From: an uncultured Nitrospirales bacterium
GTDB lineage: Bacteria > Nitrospirota > Nitrospiria > Nitrospirales > UBA8639
Length of the DNA: 64,000 nt
Direction of reading: 5' to 3'
Assembly: GCA_951812745.1 (NCBI GenBank)
Contig: OX638327.1
Span: 806,001-870,000 of the forward strand
This document shows positions 1 to 8,174 of the stretch, in pieces; position 1 is the stretch's first letter, and each line of letters begins with the position of its first letter. The notes below the pieces were generated by a model. That model saw nothing but the letters and a program-made list of their open reading frames with translations. It was not told the origin of the DNA and did not search any database. A program made the translations under genes and the position numbers.

Positions 1-1862
1 TTGCTTTTTCTGGGGAGTATCAAGGCGTCGCCTGGGGTGCCGACCTGAAGATGTTTGCCATACCGCTCAGGGAAGAACCGCCACCAGTCTATGACCCTAT
101 CCCCCTGACCAACTTGAGGCCTGGTTCATTCCAGGCGACTCCGTTTTTCGCTGCTCTTGAGGCTGCCCTGATGCAAAACGTTGATATTCTGAATTTGAGC
201 ATTAGCTATCAGGGAGTCATCGAAAACTACCCCGAACAAGATATCCGCAACCATTTGAGTAGGACCATCGCCACGTTTGCGCAAACGGGCGCTCAAGACA
301 AAACGATCCTCGTCTGGGGCGCAGGCAATGTAAATGGTCGTCCCTGTGCATCCGGGTCTGATAATTGCGTCGGGGGATCTCTCGATGCAAGTTCAGTGGA
401 ATTATTCGCCGGTTTGGCCGCACGAATCGAAGAACTGCGAGGGCACTCCGTTGCCGTGGTCGCGGTGGATCGGAATGGGGATATCGCCGATTTTTCCAAC
501 CGCTGTGGCATCGCGGACGAGTGGTGCATCGCCGCACCCGGTGTTGGCGTTGCCGTAGCCTACTTTGGCCCCGACCGAGACGGTCGCCCTGGAGAAAGGG
601 GAGTCAGATTCCCTTCCGGTACGTCTTTTGCCGCACCGATGGTCTCCGGCTCGCTGGCGGTGATGAAGCAACTCTTTCGCGATCAGCTTTCGAGCACGGC
701 GCTGGTGACCCGGCTTTTCGCCACGGCCGATAAGAGCGGCAGGTACGCGAATAGAGCAATCTACGGACAGGGCATGCTTGATCTCGGTGCGGCGACGTCG
801 CCCGAGGACGAGACCAGTATCGCCCTCGGGAACACGGTCGGCAGTCCAGGCATCAATATCCAAACGACCAGTCTCAGACTCGGAGGAGCACTGGGCGATG
901 GCCTGGGACGTTCGCTGGCAAGTCAGGAAATAGTCGCCTTCGACAGTCTGGGGGCCCCGTTCTGGTTCAAACTTTCTAATTTCACCGGTGCGACCCGCGG
1001 TCCGTCTTCACTGGTACGGCTTAGTGAGTTGACGGCGCAGTCCCCCATCACGCGACGCACCGCCGGGCGACTGACGACGTTCACGCCGGCCCGAGCCGGC
1101 GGTTCGATCGAACAGGATCTGGGGTATGGGATGCTGCGGTTCGGCTACAGGGAGAGACCGGCCGGTGCCAACGGCGGGCATTTTACATTGGCGGACAACG
1201 CCACGACGTTGACCTTCACCGGGTCCAACGGCATGTCGTTCTCGACATTTACCGCATCCGGGTTTGCGGGGAGAACACCGACCTCGGGAGTTGCGCTTGC
1301 ATGGCGGCCGTTTGACGTGCCGGTCGGCTTCCGGGCCGGCTGGCTGGCCGAGCAGGCAACCTTGTTGGGCACTATGGCAACCGGTGCTTTTGGGCAACTC
1401 TCGGCAGATGCCGCGGTGACGGGTCTTGAGACAAGTTTCGAGATCGGCCGCTGGCGCCTTGCCGCTGATGCCGAGATCGGCAAGGCACACCCGCAGGTTC
1501 GCGGTGGCATCATAACCCGTATGTCCTCCTTGACCACCAGCGCGTTTGCCTTCAACGCCACGCGTCGATTGGCAAATGGTGGCCTGATACGGATTACGCT
1601 CTCACAGCCTCTGCGCGTGGAGGGAGGCCGGGCGACGCTCTCCGTTCCCATCGGCCGTACCAAGGACGGGGCCGTGCTGCGACAAGCGGTGTCAGCCGAT
1701 GTTGCGCCGTCCGGCCGACAGATCGATGTTTCGGCGCAATGGTATTACCCGCTAGTCAATGGCGAATTGCGCTTCGATGCAGTCTGGATGCACAACCCGG
1801 GCCATAATGCGAACGCGGACCAGGCAGTGCACTTGCTGGCGGGCTGGCAATTCGAGTTTTAG
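1..1862 (+). CDS. S8 subtilisin-like serine protease autotransporter, 5' end cut by window edge
   Basis: The reading frame is open from base 3, so the gene starts outside the window; the first ATG at 51 is internal. Residues before it read GVAWGADLKMFAI, the usual stretch just after the subtilase His block. The GAGN oxyanion-hole motif lies near 322-333 and the catalytic-Ser motif GTSFAAPMVSG near 618-650; Asp and His must lie upstream. After about nt 850 the sequence becomes Gly/Thr/Ser-rich with alternating hydrophobic residues and ends in an aromatic Phe (GWQFEF), typical of a C-terminal autotransporter beta-barrel. It is therefore expected to be exported, inserted in the outer membrane and to display or release a protease domain. 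The substrate cannot be told. Confidence 0.85.
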   Translation, partial: AFSGEYQGVAWGADLKMFAIPLREEPPPVYDPIPLTNLRPGSFQATPFFAALEAALMQNVDILNLSISYQGVIENYPEQDIRNHLSRTIATFAQTGAQDKTILVWGAGNVNGRPCASGSDNCVGGSLDASSVELFAGLAARIEELRGHSVAVVAVDRNGDIADFSNRCGIADEWCIAAPGVGVAVAYFGPDRDGRPGERGVRFPSGTSFAAPMVSGSLAVMKQLFRDQLSSTALVTRLFATADKSGRYANRAIYGQGMLDLGAATSPEDETSIALGNTVGSPGINIQTTSLRLGGALGDGLGRSLASQEIVAFDSLGAPFWFKLSNFTGATRGPSSLVRLSELTAQSPITRRTAGRLTTFTPARAGGSIEQDLGYGMLRFGYRERPAGANGGHFTLADNATTLTFTGSNGMSFSTFTASGFAGRTPTSGVALAWRPFDVPVGFRAGWLAEQATLLGTMATGAFGQLSADAAVTGLETSFEIGRWRLAADAEIGKAHPQVRGGIITRMSSLTTSAFAFNATRRLANGGLIRITLSQPLRVEGGRATLSVPIGRTKDGAVLRQAVSADVAPSGRQIDVSAQWYYPLVNGELRFDAVWMHNPGHNANADQAVHLLAGWQFEF

Positions 1863-1873
1863 ACCCTATAGCA

Positions 1874-1911
1874 CCCTCTCCCCACCGCGGGAGAGGGTTG
1901 GGGTGAGGGGG
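1874..1911 (+). repeat. GC-rich palindromic repeat, family A (copy 1)
   Basis: A CCCTCTCCC arm pairs with GGGAGAGGG and is followed by TTGGGGTGAGGGG. It sits between the convergent protease and proA genes, immediately after the protease stop codon. Nine further copies lie in this window, all between genes. Confidence 0.8.
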
Positions 1912-1945
1912 CAGAAGACCTGGATCCCCGATAACTCCCTTCTTG

Positions 1946-3304
1946 TCACTCGCGAAGCTGCCCTGAACCGTACACGACATATTTGGAGCAGGTCAGATCC
2001 TCGAGTCCCATGGGACCTCGAGCGTGAATCCGCGTCGTGCTGATACCGATTTCCGCGCCCAAGCCGAATTGGTAGCCGTCGTTGAGTCGTGAAGAGGCAT
2101 TGACCATCACTGCCCCGGCATCGACCTCCTGTAAGAACCTCATGGCGCGACCGTAGTCCTTGGTCACAATGACTTCGGTATGCCGGGACCCATACGTCCG
2201 GATATGAGTCATGGCCTCATCCATGTCCTTGACGACCTTGACGGCCAACGTCAGCGCGAGAAACTCCTGACCATAATCGTCCTCGCTCGCGATTTGGGCC
2301 TCGGGAATATATTGACGGGTTTTTTCACAGCCACGTATTTCCACGTTGGCCTCGGTCAGGGCCTTACCCGCCTTCGGCAAAAAAGTTCTGGCAATGTTGT
2401 TATGAACCAATAACGTCTCCATGGCATTACACGTGGAGGGCCGTTGAACTTTGGCGTTGACACTAATGGTTTCAGCCATCGTGAGGTCGGCATCGGCATC
2501 GATATAGGTGTGGCAGACTCCTTTATCATGCTTGATCACCGGGATGGTCGAGTTTTCGGTAACGAGTTTCATCAGGGACTCCCCGCCCCGTGGAATAATC
2601 AGATCGACGAACCGGTCCTGATTCAGCAACTCCAAAACCGCCTCGCGTTCCGTTCGTTCGACCAGGGAGATGGCTCCTTCGGGAATACCGGCTTTTTGTG
2701 CGGCTTCGGATAACACGCGGGCGATCGCCATATTGGAATGAATGGCTTCCGAACCGCCTCGTAGCACGCAGACGTTCCCGGATTTGAGACACAACGCCAC
2801 GGCATCGGCCGTGACGTTCGGGCGGGACTCGTAAATGATCCCGATGACCCCGATGGGCACACGGACCCGTCCGACCTTCATGCCGTTGGGCCGTTCCTGC
2901 ATACCGGATGATTGCCCAACGGGATCGCGCAATTTGGCAATTTGCCGCAGCCCGTCCGCCATTTCCCGAACGCGCTCGGGAGTCAGTCGAAGCCGGTCAG
3001 CCATGGCCTCTCGACCATTACTCGTGTCAAAGGCCTCAAGGTCTTTTTCATTTTCTTCCAGGAGCGTGTCCGTGGCTTCTTCCAACCCTTCGGCCATGGC
3101 TACCAGAGCTTCATTTTTGGCCGATGCCTGCAGGCGGCCCAACTGGGGAGCGGCCGCTCGCGCCCGTTCCAAGAGCGCGCGAAGATACGTCGGGGTATCA
3201 ACAATCTCTTCTTCGACGATCTCTTCCTTGGGACTATCGACGGCTTCCGTCGATTCTTCTATCTCTTCTTCGTTCAGTTCTTCTTGGGTTTCTTCCGTGC
3301 TCAT
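1946..3304 (-). CDS. proA: gamma-glutamyl phosphate reductase with acidic N-terminal extension
   Basis: Catalyses NADPH-dependent reduction of gamma-glutamyl phosphate to glutamate semialdehyde in proline synthesis. The 452 residues align along the whole ProA family: RVPIGVIGIIYESRPNV, the catalytic-Cys block RPSTCNAMETLLV and the C-terminal FGLGAEIGIS-HARGPMGLE stretch are all present. Typical ProA is about 417 residues. The extra 36 N-terminal residues are almost pure acid (15 Glu and 2 Asp), and the ProA core begins around TPTYLRALL. An ATG start with GGAG upstream supports the long form. No proB is next to it, so it is a single gene here. Confidence 0.95.
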   Translation of the reverse strand: MSTEETQEELNEEEIEESTEAVDSPKEEIVEEEIVDTPTYLRALLERARAAAPQLGRLQASAKNEALVAMAEGLEEATDTLLEENEKDLEAFDTSNGREAMADRLRLTPERVREMADGLRQIAKLRDPVGQSSGMQERPNGMKVGRVRVPIGVIGIIYESRPNVTADAVALCLKSGNVCVLRGGSEAIHSNMAIARVLSEAAQKAGIPEGAISLVERTEREAVLELLNQDRFVDLIIPRGGESLMKLVTENSTIPVIKHDKGVCHTYIDADADLTMAETISVNAKVQRPSTCNAMETLLVHNNIARTFLPKAGKALTEANVEIRGCEKTRQYIPEAQIASEDDYGQEFLALTLAVKVVKDMDEAMTHIRTYGSRHTEVIVTKDYGRAMRFLQEVDAGAVMVNASSRLNDGYQFGLGAEIGISTTRIHARGPMGLEDLTCSKYVVYGSGQLRE

Positions 3305-3346
3305 GTTCTCCAGCCTTTACAATATGACGAGTTTATCCTGGATTCG

Positions 3347-3376
3347 AGAATACCCATGCGTCATGAACCGGGTCAA
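3347..3376 (-). promoter_or_regulatory. possible sigma-70 promoter of proA
   Basis: Read on the reverse strand: TTGACC, 18 nt, then TATTCT, placing the transcript start roughly 35 nt before the proA ATG. The -10 matches only four of six consensus bases, so this is tentative. Confidence 0.4.
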
Positions 3377-3486
3377 GACAGGCGAAACCATTTCCTTGAT
3401 TTTCCGCATGCAATCCTGTTACACATGTCGGCGCTGTTACTTCAGCAAACATAAATTCCTGCCTTCCCATCGCGATCCGACTTTGT

Positions 3487-3562
3487 GCCGAGGTAGCTCA
3501 GTTGGCAGAGCACAGCCCTGAAAAGGCTGGTGTCGGCAGTTCGATTCTGCCCCTCGGCACCA
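3487..3562 (+). tRNA. tRNA-Phe (GAA)
   Basis: A 76-nt cloverleaf. Acceptor GCCGAGG pairs with CCTCGGC, the D-arm begins GCTCAG, the anticodon stem CAGCC/GGCTG holds loop CTGAAAA with anticodon GAA, the T-loop is TTCGATT, and the encoded end is ACCA. Confidence 0.97.
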
Positions 3563-3754
3563 ATATCCTGACAAATACGGCAATTCTGTTTCTGCAAGAA
3601 GTTGCAAGCCTTGGCACGGCTCCCGGCAGATTGATGAAATACCGGCCAGAGGTAAGGAGTGGCGGATGCGGCGGCGTTATTCCCTGGGGTGCCTAGGTTG
3701 GTTCGGATTATACATCACATCCAAGGAAAATTCGCAGAGTCTCAGTCTGAAAGG

Positions 3755-3783
3755 CCCTGGTCCGGTGGATCGGACCCTTTTTT
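3755..3783 (+). terminator. rho-independent terminator
   Basis: The stem GGTCCG / CGGACC with a 6-nt loop is followed by a run of T. It is the first such signal downstream of tRNA-Phe, about 200 nt after it, and also lies just past the stop of the reverse-strand gene at 3792. Confidence 0.6.
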
Positions 3784-3791
3784 GTGGATGG

Positions 3792-4028
3792 TCAAGTTGT
3801 GGGGCGTTCAGGAATTTCTCCATTACGTATCAAATGCTTCACTGTGCCTCTATCCGTCAGTCCCGCTGACACTTTTCCGTTTCCCGACACAAATTTCAAT
3901 GCAAGTTCCTCGACTTGATCCTTCAGAGCAAAAAAATTCACTTCGTCCGACATATCACTCACGACGAGGTACATAGCCGGGCCCAGGCTACTATTATCAT
4001 CCACAATTTCATGTTTGGGAATGGGCAT
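3792..4028 (-). CDS. small hypothetical protein
   Basis: Encodes 78 residues beginning MPIPKHEIVDDNSS. A GTG five codons upstream is possible, but the ATG at 4028 has GAGGAAG placed correctly before it, so this start is preferred. The protein is soluble with mixed charge, containing a hydrophobic stretch YLVVSD and an amphipathic segment DQVEELALKFVSG. It has no signal peptide, membrane segment or Cys pair. No family is recognised. It lies 124 nt downstream of the Cys-rich gene at 4153 on the same strand and could share its transcript. The good ribosome-binding site is the main support for it being real. Confidence 0.55.
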   Translation of the reverse strand: MPIPKHEIVDDNSSLGPAMYLVVSDMSDEVNFFALKDQVEELALKFVSGNGKVSAGLTDRGTVKHLIRNGEIPERPTT

Positions 4029-4152
4029 GGCGTGCTTCCTCACGTTAAATGGTGACTCATTGATGATTTCTTTCTTCCTGCTTCTCTCAGCTGAGGATGA
4101 ATCCTAGTAGGGAGATGGCTGGAGCGTTTGTCAGTTACGCTCCGGTCGTTCA

Positions 4153-4326
4153 TCAATAAGAGTAGCCGTTAACGTCAGCGAGTCGTTCATTTTGCAAGCA
4201 AGTGAGGCACATCTTGCGACGCTTTCCTCTTCCAGACTCTGGCTTGGAGTAATCGGGCTGCCCTTTCCTCGTACAGAGTCCAGGATTGTGATCGCAAAAC
4301 TCAGTGCTAGGACATTCGCATTTCAT
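4153..4326 (-). CDS. small Cys-rich zinc-ribbon-like protein
   Basis: A 57-residue reading frame starting MKCECPSTEFCDHNPGLC. It has six cysteines and one histidine spaced C-x-C-x5-C-x-H-x4-C, then a basic linker (GRGKRRK), then C-x2-C. This layout would suit one or two bound Zn ions, as in short bacterial zinc-ribbon proteins that carry a C-x-HxPGxC knuckle. An AAAGG stretch lies about 10 nt before the ATG. The first 45 codons would be unlikely to keep such spacing by chance. The function is unknown. It is followed on the same strand by the hypothetical gene ending at 3792, with about 120 nt between them. Confidence 0.55.
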   Translation of the reverse strand: MKCECPSTEFCDHNPGLCTRKGQPDYSKPESGRGKRRKMCLTCLQNERLADVNGYSY

Positions 4327-4429
4327 CAGCGCTACGCCTTTCGTTTATTTGGTTAAAAAGCAACGCACATCAGGATGGCTGCAACGATCTCCGAAAATTT
4401 CGTCCATTTTTAACCTTTTTACTTACCGC

Positions 4430-4615
4430 TGTCAATAATCATTCTGTAAAATCATTAAAATAATATATAGATACTATATATAGATATTTACTTGTTAATA
4501 TTCTGTTGATAATCTATTCATAGGTGTTGTGAATTATGTTGATTATCATTTATTTTATACACTAAATATACTAGTTTATTATAACTAGGTGTTTAATTTG
4601 TTGATAGTTTTGGAG
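4430..4615. other. AT-rich island in a gene-free stretch
   Basis: Within the 430-nt gap from 4327 to 4759, roughly 4430-4615 is strikingly AT-rich, with TATATAGATACTATATATAG-like repeats and runs of TTAAT, against a GC-rich background. No gene, tRNA or clear promoter was found. The rest of the gap, 4327-4430, shows nothing recognisable. Confidence 0.6.
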
Positions 4616-4687
4616 TTCAGGGCATCTCTTTTCAAGACGAAAATGCAAAGACGAGGAACGGCATGTTGGATAAAGTGGATCAGTCTG

Positions 4688-4717
4688 GTAGGTCGGATTA
4701 GCGCAGCGTAATCCGAC
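4688..4717. repeat. palindromic repeat, family B (copy 1)
   Basis: TCGGATTA, an 8-nt spacer GCGCAGCG, and TAATCCGA form an inverted repeat preceded by GTAGG. Further copies are at 40355-40432 (two, inverted) and 54340-54369. Confidence 0.75.
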
Positions 4718-4759
4718 AATCCCACTTGATATGCGTACCGGAACACAGTACGGTTTCTT

Positions 4760-4879
4760 ATGATTCGGACGATTCGACATCGGGGACTCAAACGGTTGTA
4801 TGAGCACGGAGATCCCAGCAAAGTACGTGCTGACCAGGCAGAGCGAATCGCACTCGCCCTAGCAAATGAAGGAGACTCC
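4760..4879 (+). pseudogene. truncated higB/relE-type toxin stump, in frame with higA
   Basis: The first 40 codons, [18 protein letters not shown] and on to the Ala-rich ALALAN, match the N-terminal helix region of HigB-family mRNA interferase toxins (the I-x-S-F-x-H-K-G-L-K-K-L-F type opening). A normal HigB continues for about 50 more residues carrying the beta-sheet and catalytic residues. Here that part is missing and the frame runs straight into higA without a stop. An internal deletion probably removed the toxic core. No active toxin can be made from it. A read-through product would be a 137-residue HigB'-HigA fusion. Confidence 0.7.
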
Positions 4880-5173
4880 ATGGCTATGAAAGATCCGCCG
4901 CATCCTGGCTACAGCATCAAGAAGAACTGTCTCGATCCCCTGGGTCTGAACGTCACCGAGGCGGCAAAGGTCTTGGGCATAGCCCGCCACACGCTTTCTC
5001 GCGTGCTAAACGGCCACGCGGCCATTTCACCTGAGATGGCTATTCGGCTGGAGAAAGCCGGGTGGTCTAACGCCGAGTTCTGGCTGCGCCGTCAGACGAC
5101 ATACAATCTGGCGCAGGCGCGCAGGAGCGAAGATCGCATCAAGGTGGATCGCTACCAACCGCAGGCGGTGTGA
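4880..5173 (+). CDS. higA: HigA-family antitoxin, XRE helix-turn-helix regulator
   Basis: Encodes 97 residues starting [10 protein letters not shown]. The start is set by AAGGAG five nt before the [23 protein letters not shown] is the classic HigA opening, followed by the [23 protein letters not shown] and the tail [21 protein letters not shown]. HigA binds its own promoter and neutralises HigB. Here the partner is only a stump of about 40 codons immediately upstream and in frame, so the antitoxin is an orphan. It may survive as a transcriptional repressor or as protection against another HigB. The C-terminal [15 protein letters not shown] is also family-typical. Confidence 0.9.
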   Translation: MAMKDPPHPGYSIKKNCLDPLGLNVTEAAKVLGIARHTLSRVLNGHAAISPEMAIRLEKAGWSNAEFWLRRQTTYNLAQARRSEDRIKVDRYQPQAV

Positions 5174-5419
5174 TGGAAATAAGATCAAGTGTGGGAATAC
5201 TGTTTGATCTACGTGAACTTTCTATGGCCGATGATTTAGGCAGGGACAGTCCTACTGTCACTGGGCGATGTACTGAAAGGCGGTGCACATTCAACTGGGC
5301 CGGGTTTGATCACGCACTGGGTGCGAGTTCTGGCGAGCACGTGCCTACTGAAGAACCAGAAGGAAAAGACACTGGATCTCCGATCAAGTCGGGGATGACC
5401 GAAGGAAAAAAGAAGAGAG

Positions 5420-6139
5420 CTAAGAAATCGTCTGCTTCTTGGCCTGCCCTGACGTGACCGTGTCGATCATGGAGCGAAACAGGAGTTGCCCGTCTTGGTT
5501 GCCAAGTACGGATTCCGCGCAACGTTCAGGATGTGGCATCAGACCCAACACGTTGCCTGCCCCGTTGCGAATGCCTGCAATGTTATCCAGGGAACCGTTG
5601 GGATTGGCCTGTTCCGTCACGATGCCGTCTGCCCGGCAGTACCGGAACACGATCTGGGCGTTGGCTTGCAGTGCGGCCAGCGTCACTGGATCGGTATGGT
5701 AATTGCCCTCGGCGTGGGCAATGGGAATTCGCAGCACGTGCCCGGATTCATAGTGTCGGGTAAATGGAGTGTCGGCATTTTCCACTTTCACCCAGACGTC
5801 TTCGCAAATAAAGGAAAGGCCGATGTTCGGAAGCATGGCTCCGGGTAACAATCCCGCCTCGAGCAGGATCTGAAAGCCATTGCAGATGCCCAATACCAAC
5901 CCGCCTGTCCGGGCGAATTCCTTGATCGCCTGCATAATGGGCGACAATCGCGCGATGGCCCCGGTGCGCAGGTAATCCCCGTATGAGAAGCCTCCCGGCA
6001 GAACGACGGCATCCACTCCATCCAGGGACGTGTCGCCATGCCAGATGAGACTGACGTCCTGCTCCAGCGTATCCGACAGGACGTGCGCGCAATCGCGGTC
6101 GCAATTGGATCCGGGAAAGACGATGACGCCCCATTTCAT
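5420..6139 (-). CDS. purQ: phosphoribosylformylglycinamidine synthase subunit PurQ
   Basis: Glutaminase subunit that supplies ammonia for FGAR to FGAM conversion in purine synthesis, acting with PurS and PurL. The 239 residues form a class I amidotransferase: the nucleophile Cys86 lies in LGICNGFQ, and His203 and Glu205 lie in MPHPERCAE. The opening [14 protein letters not shown] is typical of PurQ. Its ATG overlaps the purS stop by 4 nt (ATGA), so translation is coupled. It is the last gene of the operon from mazE. purL is not in this window. The C-terminus, rich in Gln/Lys, is slightly longer than usual. Confidence 0.96.
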   Translation of the reverse strand: MKWGVIVFPGSNCDRDCAHVLSDTLEQDVSLIWHGDTSLDGVDAVVLPGGFSYGDYLRTGAIARLSPIMQAIKEFARTGGLVLGICNGFQILLEAGLLPGAMLPNIGLSFICEDVWVKVENADTPFTRHYESGHVLRIPIAHAEGNYHTDPVTLAALQANAQIVFRYCRADGIVTEQANPNGSLDNIAGIRNGAGNVLGLMPHPERCAESVLGNQDGQLLFRSMIDTVTSGQAKKQTIS

Positions 6140-6402
6140 GAGAGGGGCCGTGAGGGTTGGAGTTCCAGTTCGTAGCGGTATTCTTCAATGACCGTGTTGG
6201 CGAGCAGGGTCTCGCACATGGCCTTGAGTTGCTCTTCCGCCTGCGCGGGATCGTCCTGGTTCAATTCGATTTCCAAAAACTTTCCGACGCGAACGTCGGT
6301 CACGTTGGAAAATCCCAGGGTCTCCAACGACTGCCGGATCGTGCGCCCCTGAGGATCCAAGATGCCCGATTTCAAGGTAACGTGAATTCTTGCCCTGATC
6401 AT
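6136..6402 (-). CDS. purS: phosphoribosylformylglycinamidine synthase subunit PurS
   Basis: A small 88-residue subunit bridging PurQ and Pur[21 protein letters not shown] and the later [11 protein letters not shown] are diagnostic. A longer in-frame reading exists upstream, but it runs antiparallel through purB; the ATG at 6402, overlapping the purB stop by 4 nt, is the sensible start. The next gene, purQ, again overlaps by 4 nt. The presence of a separate PurS means the organism uses the three-subunit (PurS/Q/L) enzyme and not the single large PurL of enterobacteria. Confidence 0.95.
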   Translation of the reverse strand: MIRARIHVTLKSGILDPQGRTIRQSLETLGFSNVTDVRVGKFLEIELNQDDPAQAEEQLKAMCETLLANTVIEEYRYELELQPSRPLS

Positions 6403-7745
6403 GAGCGATTCCTGCTTTTCCGTGCGCGCGTTGTTTTCGAGGGAACGGCTTTCGAGCCGAAGACCCGGCGGTACACCTCGTCGAGGTGACGCACGTACCA
6501 TTTCGGCTCGAAGCAGGCTTTGATTTCGGCCGGCGTCAATTTTCTTGAGATGAACGGGTCCTGGGACACGAGATCGTAAAAATCCCCCTGCCATTCCCAG
6601 GCTTCCATGGCGTTCCGCTGCACGGCTTCATATGCGGCTTTACGCTCGACCCCACGATCCACCAACGCCAACAACACGCGCTGGGAGTAGACCAACCCAC
6701 CCGTCAGGTTCAAATTGTTCAGCATCCGTTCCGGATAGACCACCAGGTTCTTCAGAAGTTGAGTCAGGCGCACGAGCATGTAATCAATCAGAATCGTGCT
6801 GTCCGGAATAATGATACGCTCGACCGAGGAGTGGCTGATGTCTCGTTCATGCCAGAGTGCGACGTTTTCCAATGCGGCAAGACTATTGGCTCGGATGACC
6901 CGGGCCAGGCCGCAAAGATTTTCGGATCCGACCGGATTCCGTTTATGCGGCATCGCGGATGACCCCTTTTGTCCGGCGCTGAAATATTCCTCGGCTTCCA
7001 GGACTTCGGTCCGTTGGAGATGGCGGATTTCAGTCGCCACCTTTTCAACGCTGGCGGCAATCAGGGCCAGGGTGGTGACGAACGCGGCATGCCGATCCCG
7101 TTGCACGACCTGATTCGACACGGGAGCCGGTTTCAACCCCAGCTTCGCACAGGTGATTTTTTCGATCCGCGGCGGCAGGTGCGCAAACGTGCCCATGGCT
7201 CCGGACAGCTTTCCAACGGCAATATCCTCTCCGGCAGCGATCAGGCGCCGGCGTTGCCGGGTGAATTCCTCGTACCAGAGGGCAAACTTGAAGCCCAGGG
7301 AAATGGGTTCACCGTGAATGCCGTGCGACCGTCCCACCATCATCGTCTCCCGGTGCGCGAAGGCTTGATCCCGCAGAACCTGCAATAAGGCGTCCAGGTC
7401 CTCCAGGATGATGCCCACCGCCTCGACCAGTTGAATCGCCAATCCGGTATCGAGCACGTCGGAAGACGTCAGTCCCACGTGCAAATGCCGGGCTTGGGGA
7501 CCGGCCTGCTCGGCCACGGATTCCAAAAACGCAATCACGTCATGCTTGGTGATCCGTTCGATTTCCTCAATGCGCTCAGGATCGAGCACAACCTTTCGTC
7601 CGATCCGTCGCGCCACGCCCTTGGGGACTTCTCCTCTTTCTTCACGCGCCTCGCAGACAGCCAGTTCGACTTGCAACCAGGTTTCGTATTTCCGTGTCGG
7701 GGTCCAAACGGCCCCCATGCGGGGCAAGGTGTAGCGGTCAATCAT
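6399..7745 (-). CDS. purB: adenylosuccinate lyase
   Basis: Cleaves SAICAR to AICAR and adenylosuccinate to AMP, releasing fumarate. The 448-residue protein has the fumarase/aspartase-superfamily signature SSAMPHKRNPVGSEN, the GLTSSDVLDT block and the MVGRSHGIHGEP block that contains the catalytic His. Its C-terminus, in a Lys/Arg-rich tail, extends to the purS start. GAGGAG lies five nt before the ATG. The start overlaps the stop of a 27-codon ORF by ATGA, and that ORF in turn follows mazF by one nt, so purB appears to be expressed from the mazEF side. Confidence 0.96.
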   Translation of the reverse strand: MIDRYTLPRMGAVWTPTRKYETWLQVELAVCEAREERGEVPKGVARRIGRKVVLDPERIEEIERITKHDVIAFLESVAEQAGPQARHLHVGLTSSDVLDTGLAIQLVEAVGIILEDLDALLQVLRDQAFAHRETMMVGRSHGIHGEPISLGFKFALWYEEFTRQRRRLIAAGEDIAVGKLSGAMGTFAHLPPRIEKITCAKLGLKPAPVSNQVVQRDRHAAFVTTLALIAASVEKVATEIRHLQRTEVLEAEEYFSAGQKGSSAMPHKRNPVGSENLCGLARVIRANSLAALENVALWHERDISHSSVERIIIPDSTILIDYMLVRLTQLLKNLVVYPERMLNNLNLTGGLVYSQRVLLALVDRGVERKAAYEAVQRNAMEAWEWQGDFYDLVSQDPFISRKLTPAEIKACFEPKWYVRHLDEVYRRVFGSKAVPSKTTRARKSRNRS

Positions 7746-7825
7746 CGGTGCTCCTCGGCCATGCCTTCTTCAGCCAACGCCTTTTCAAAATCCTGATCGA
7801 GTTTCGCACATTCATGGGCTGACAT
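7742..7825 (-). CDS. 27-residue acidic small ORF between mazF and purB
   Basis: The ORF reads MSAHECAKLDQDFEKALAEE followed by GMAEEHR. It starts one nt after the mazF stop, has AGGA six nt before its ATG, and ends in a TGA that overlaps the purB ATG. It is acidic and predicted helical. The ribosome-binding site and double coupling suggest it is translated. It may be a real small protein or a relay ORF that carries ribosomes from mazF to purB. No family is recognised, and short length alone makes the call uncertain. Confidence 0.45.
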   Translation of the reverse strand: MSAHECAKLDQDFEKALAEEGMAEEHR

Positions 7826-7826
7826 G

Positions 7827-8174
7827 TTATTCCTGCGGGGTGTAGAGACAGGCATCCAAAATGCCTAGAACCTCATCAAGCACAAATCCAGGGGCTTTTT
7901 CAATAAATTTCACCCGTCGCCTTGCACTGTCAACGGACTTGAGCTGTTCAACCATAATGTACCCTGTCAGGGACGACCCTTCGGGGACGGCCACGTGAAA
8001 GGGAATTTTCTTGAACACCTTGGTGATAGGGCACACCATGGCAAGCCCCGTGTGGCGGTTGAACAACGTGTTACTAACGACCAGCGCAGGACGGCGCCCT
8101 TTTTGTTCGTGCCCGGCCTGCGGATCAAAGGTCAGAATCACGAAATCCCCCTTTTTCGGAACATAGACGGGCAC
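7827..8174 (-). CDS. mazF: MazF/PemK-family endoribonuclease toxin
   Basis: A 115-residue protein with the family landmarks: KGDFVILTFDPQAGHEQKGRRPALVVSN, containing the catalytic Arg of GRRPALVVS, then MVCPITK and the Thr/Ser position at SLTGYIMVEQLKS. The start is GTG directly abutting the mazE stop TAG, which is normal for a coupled antitoxin-toxin pair. MazF cleaves mRNA at short single-stranded motifs unless held by MazE. Nothing in the sequence suggests inactivation. Being followed without a gap by a small ORF and then purB-purS-purQ is unusual for a toxin gene. Confidence 0.92.
   Translation of the reverse strand: MPVYVPKKGDFVILTFDPQAGHEQKGRRPALVVSNTLFNRHTGLAMVCPITKVFKKIPFHVAVPEGSSLTGYIMVEQLKSVDSARRRVKFIEKAPGFVLDEVLGILDACLYTPQE

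Noticed and set aside
5170-5457. 95-codon plus-strand frame after higA
   Set aside because: It contains a dispersed GATCAAGTCGGGGATGACC-type repeat, runs into the purQ 3' end, and has no family signal.
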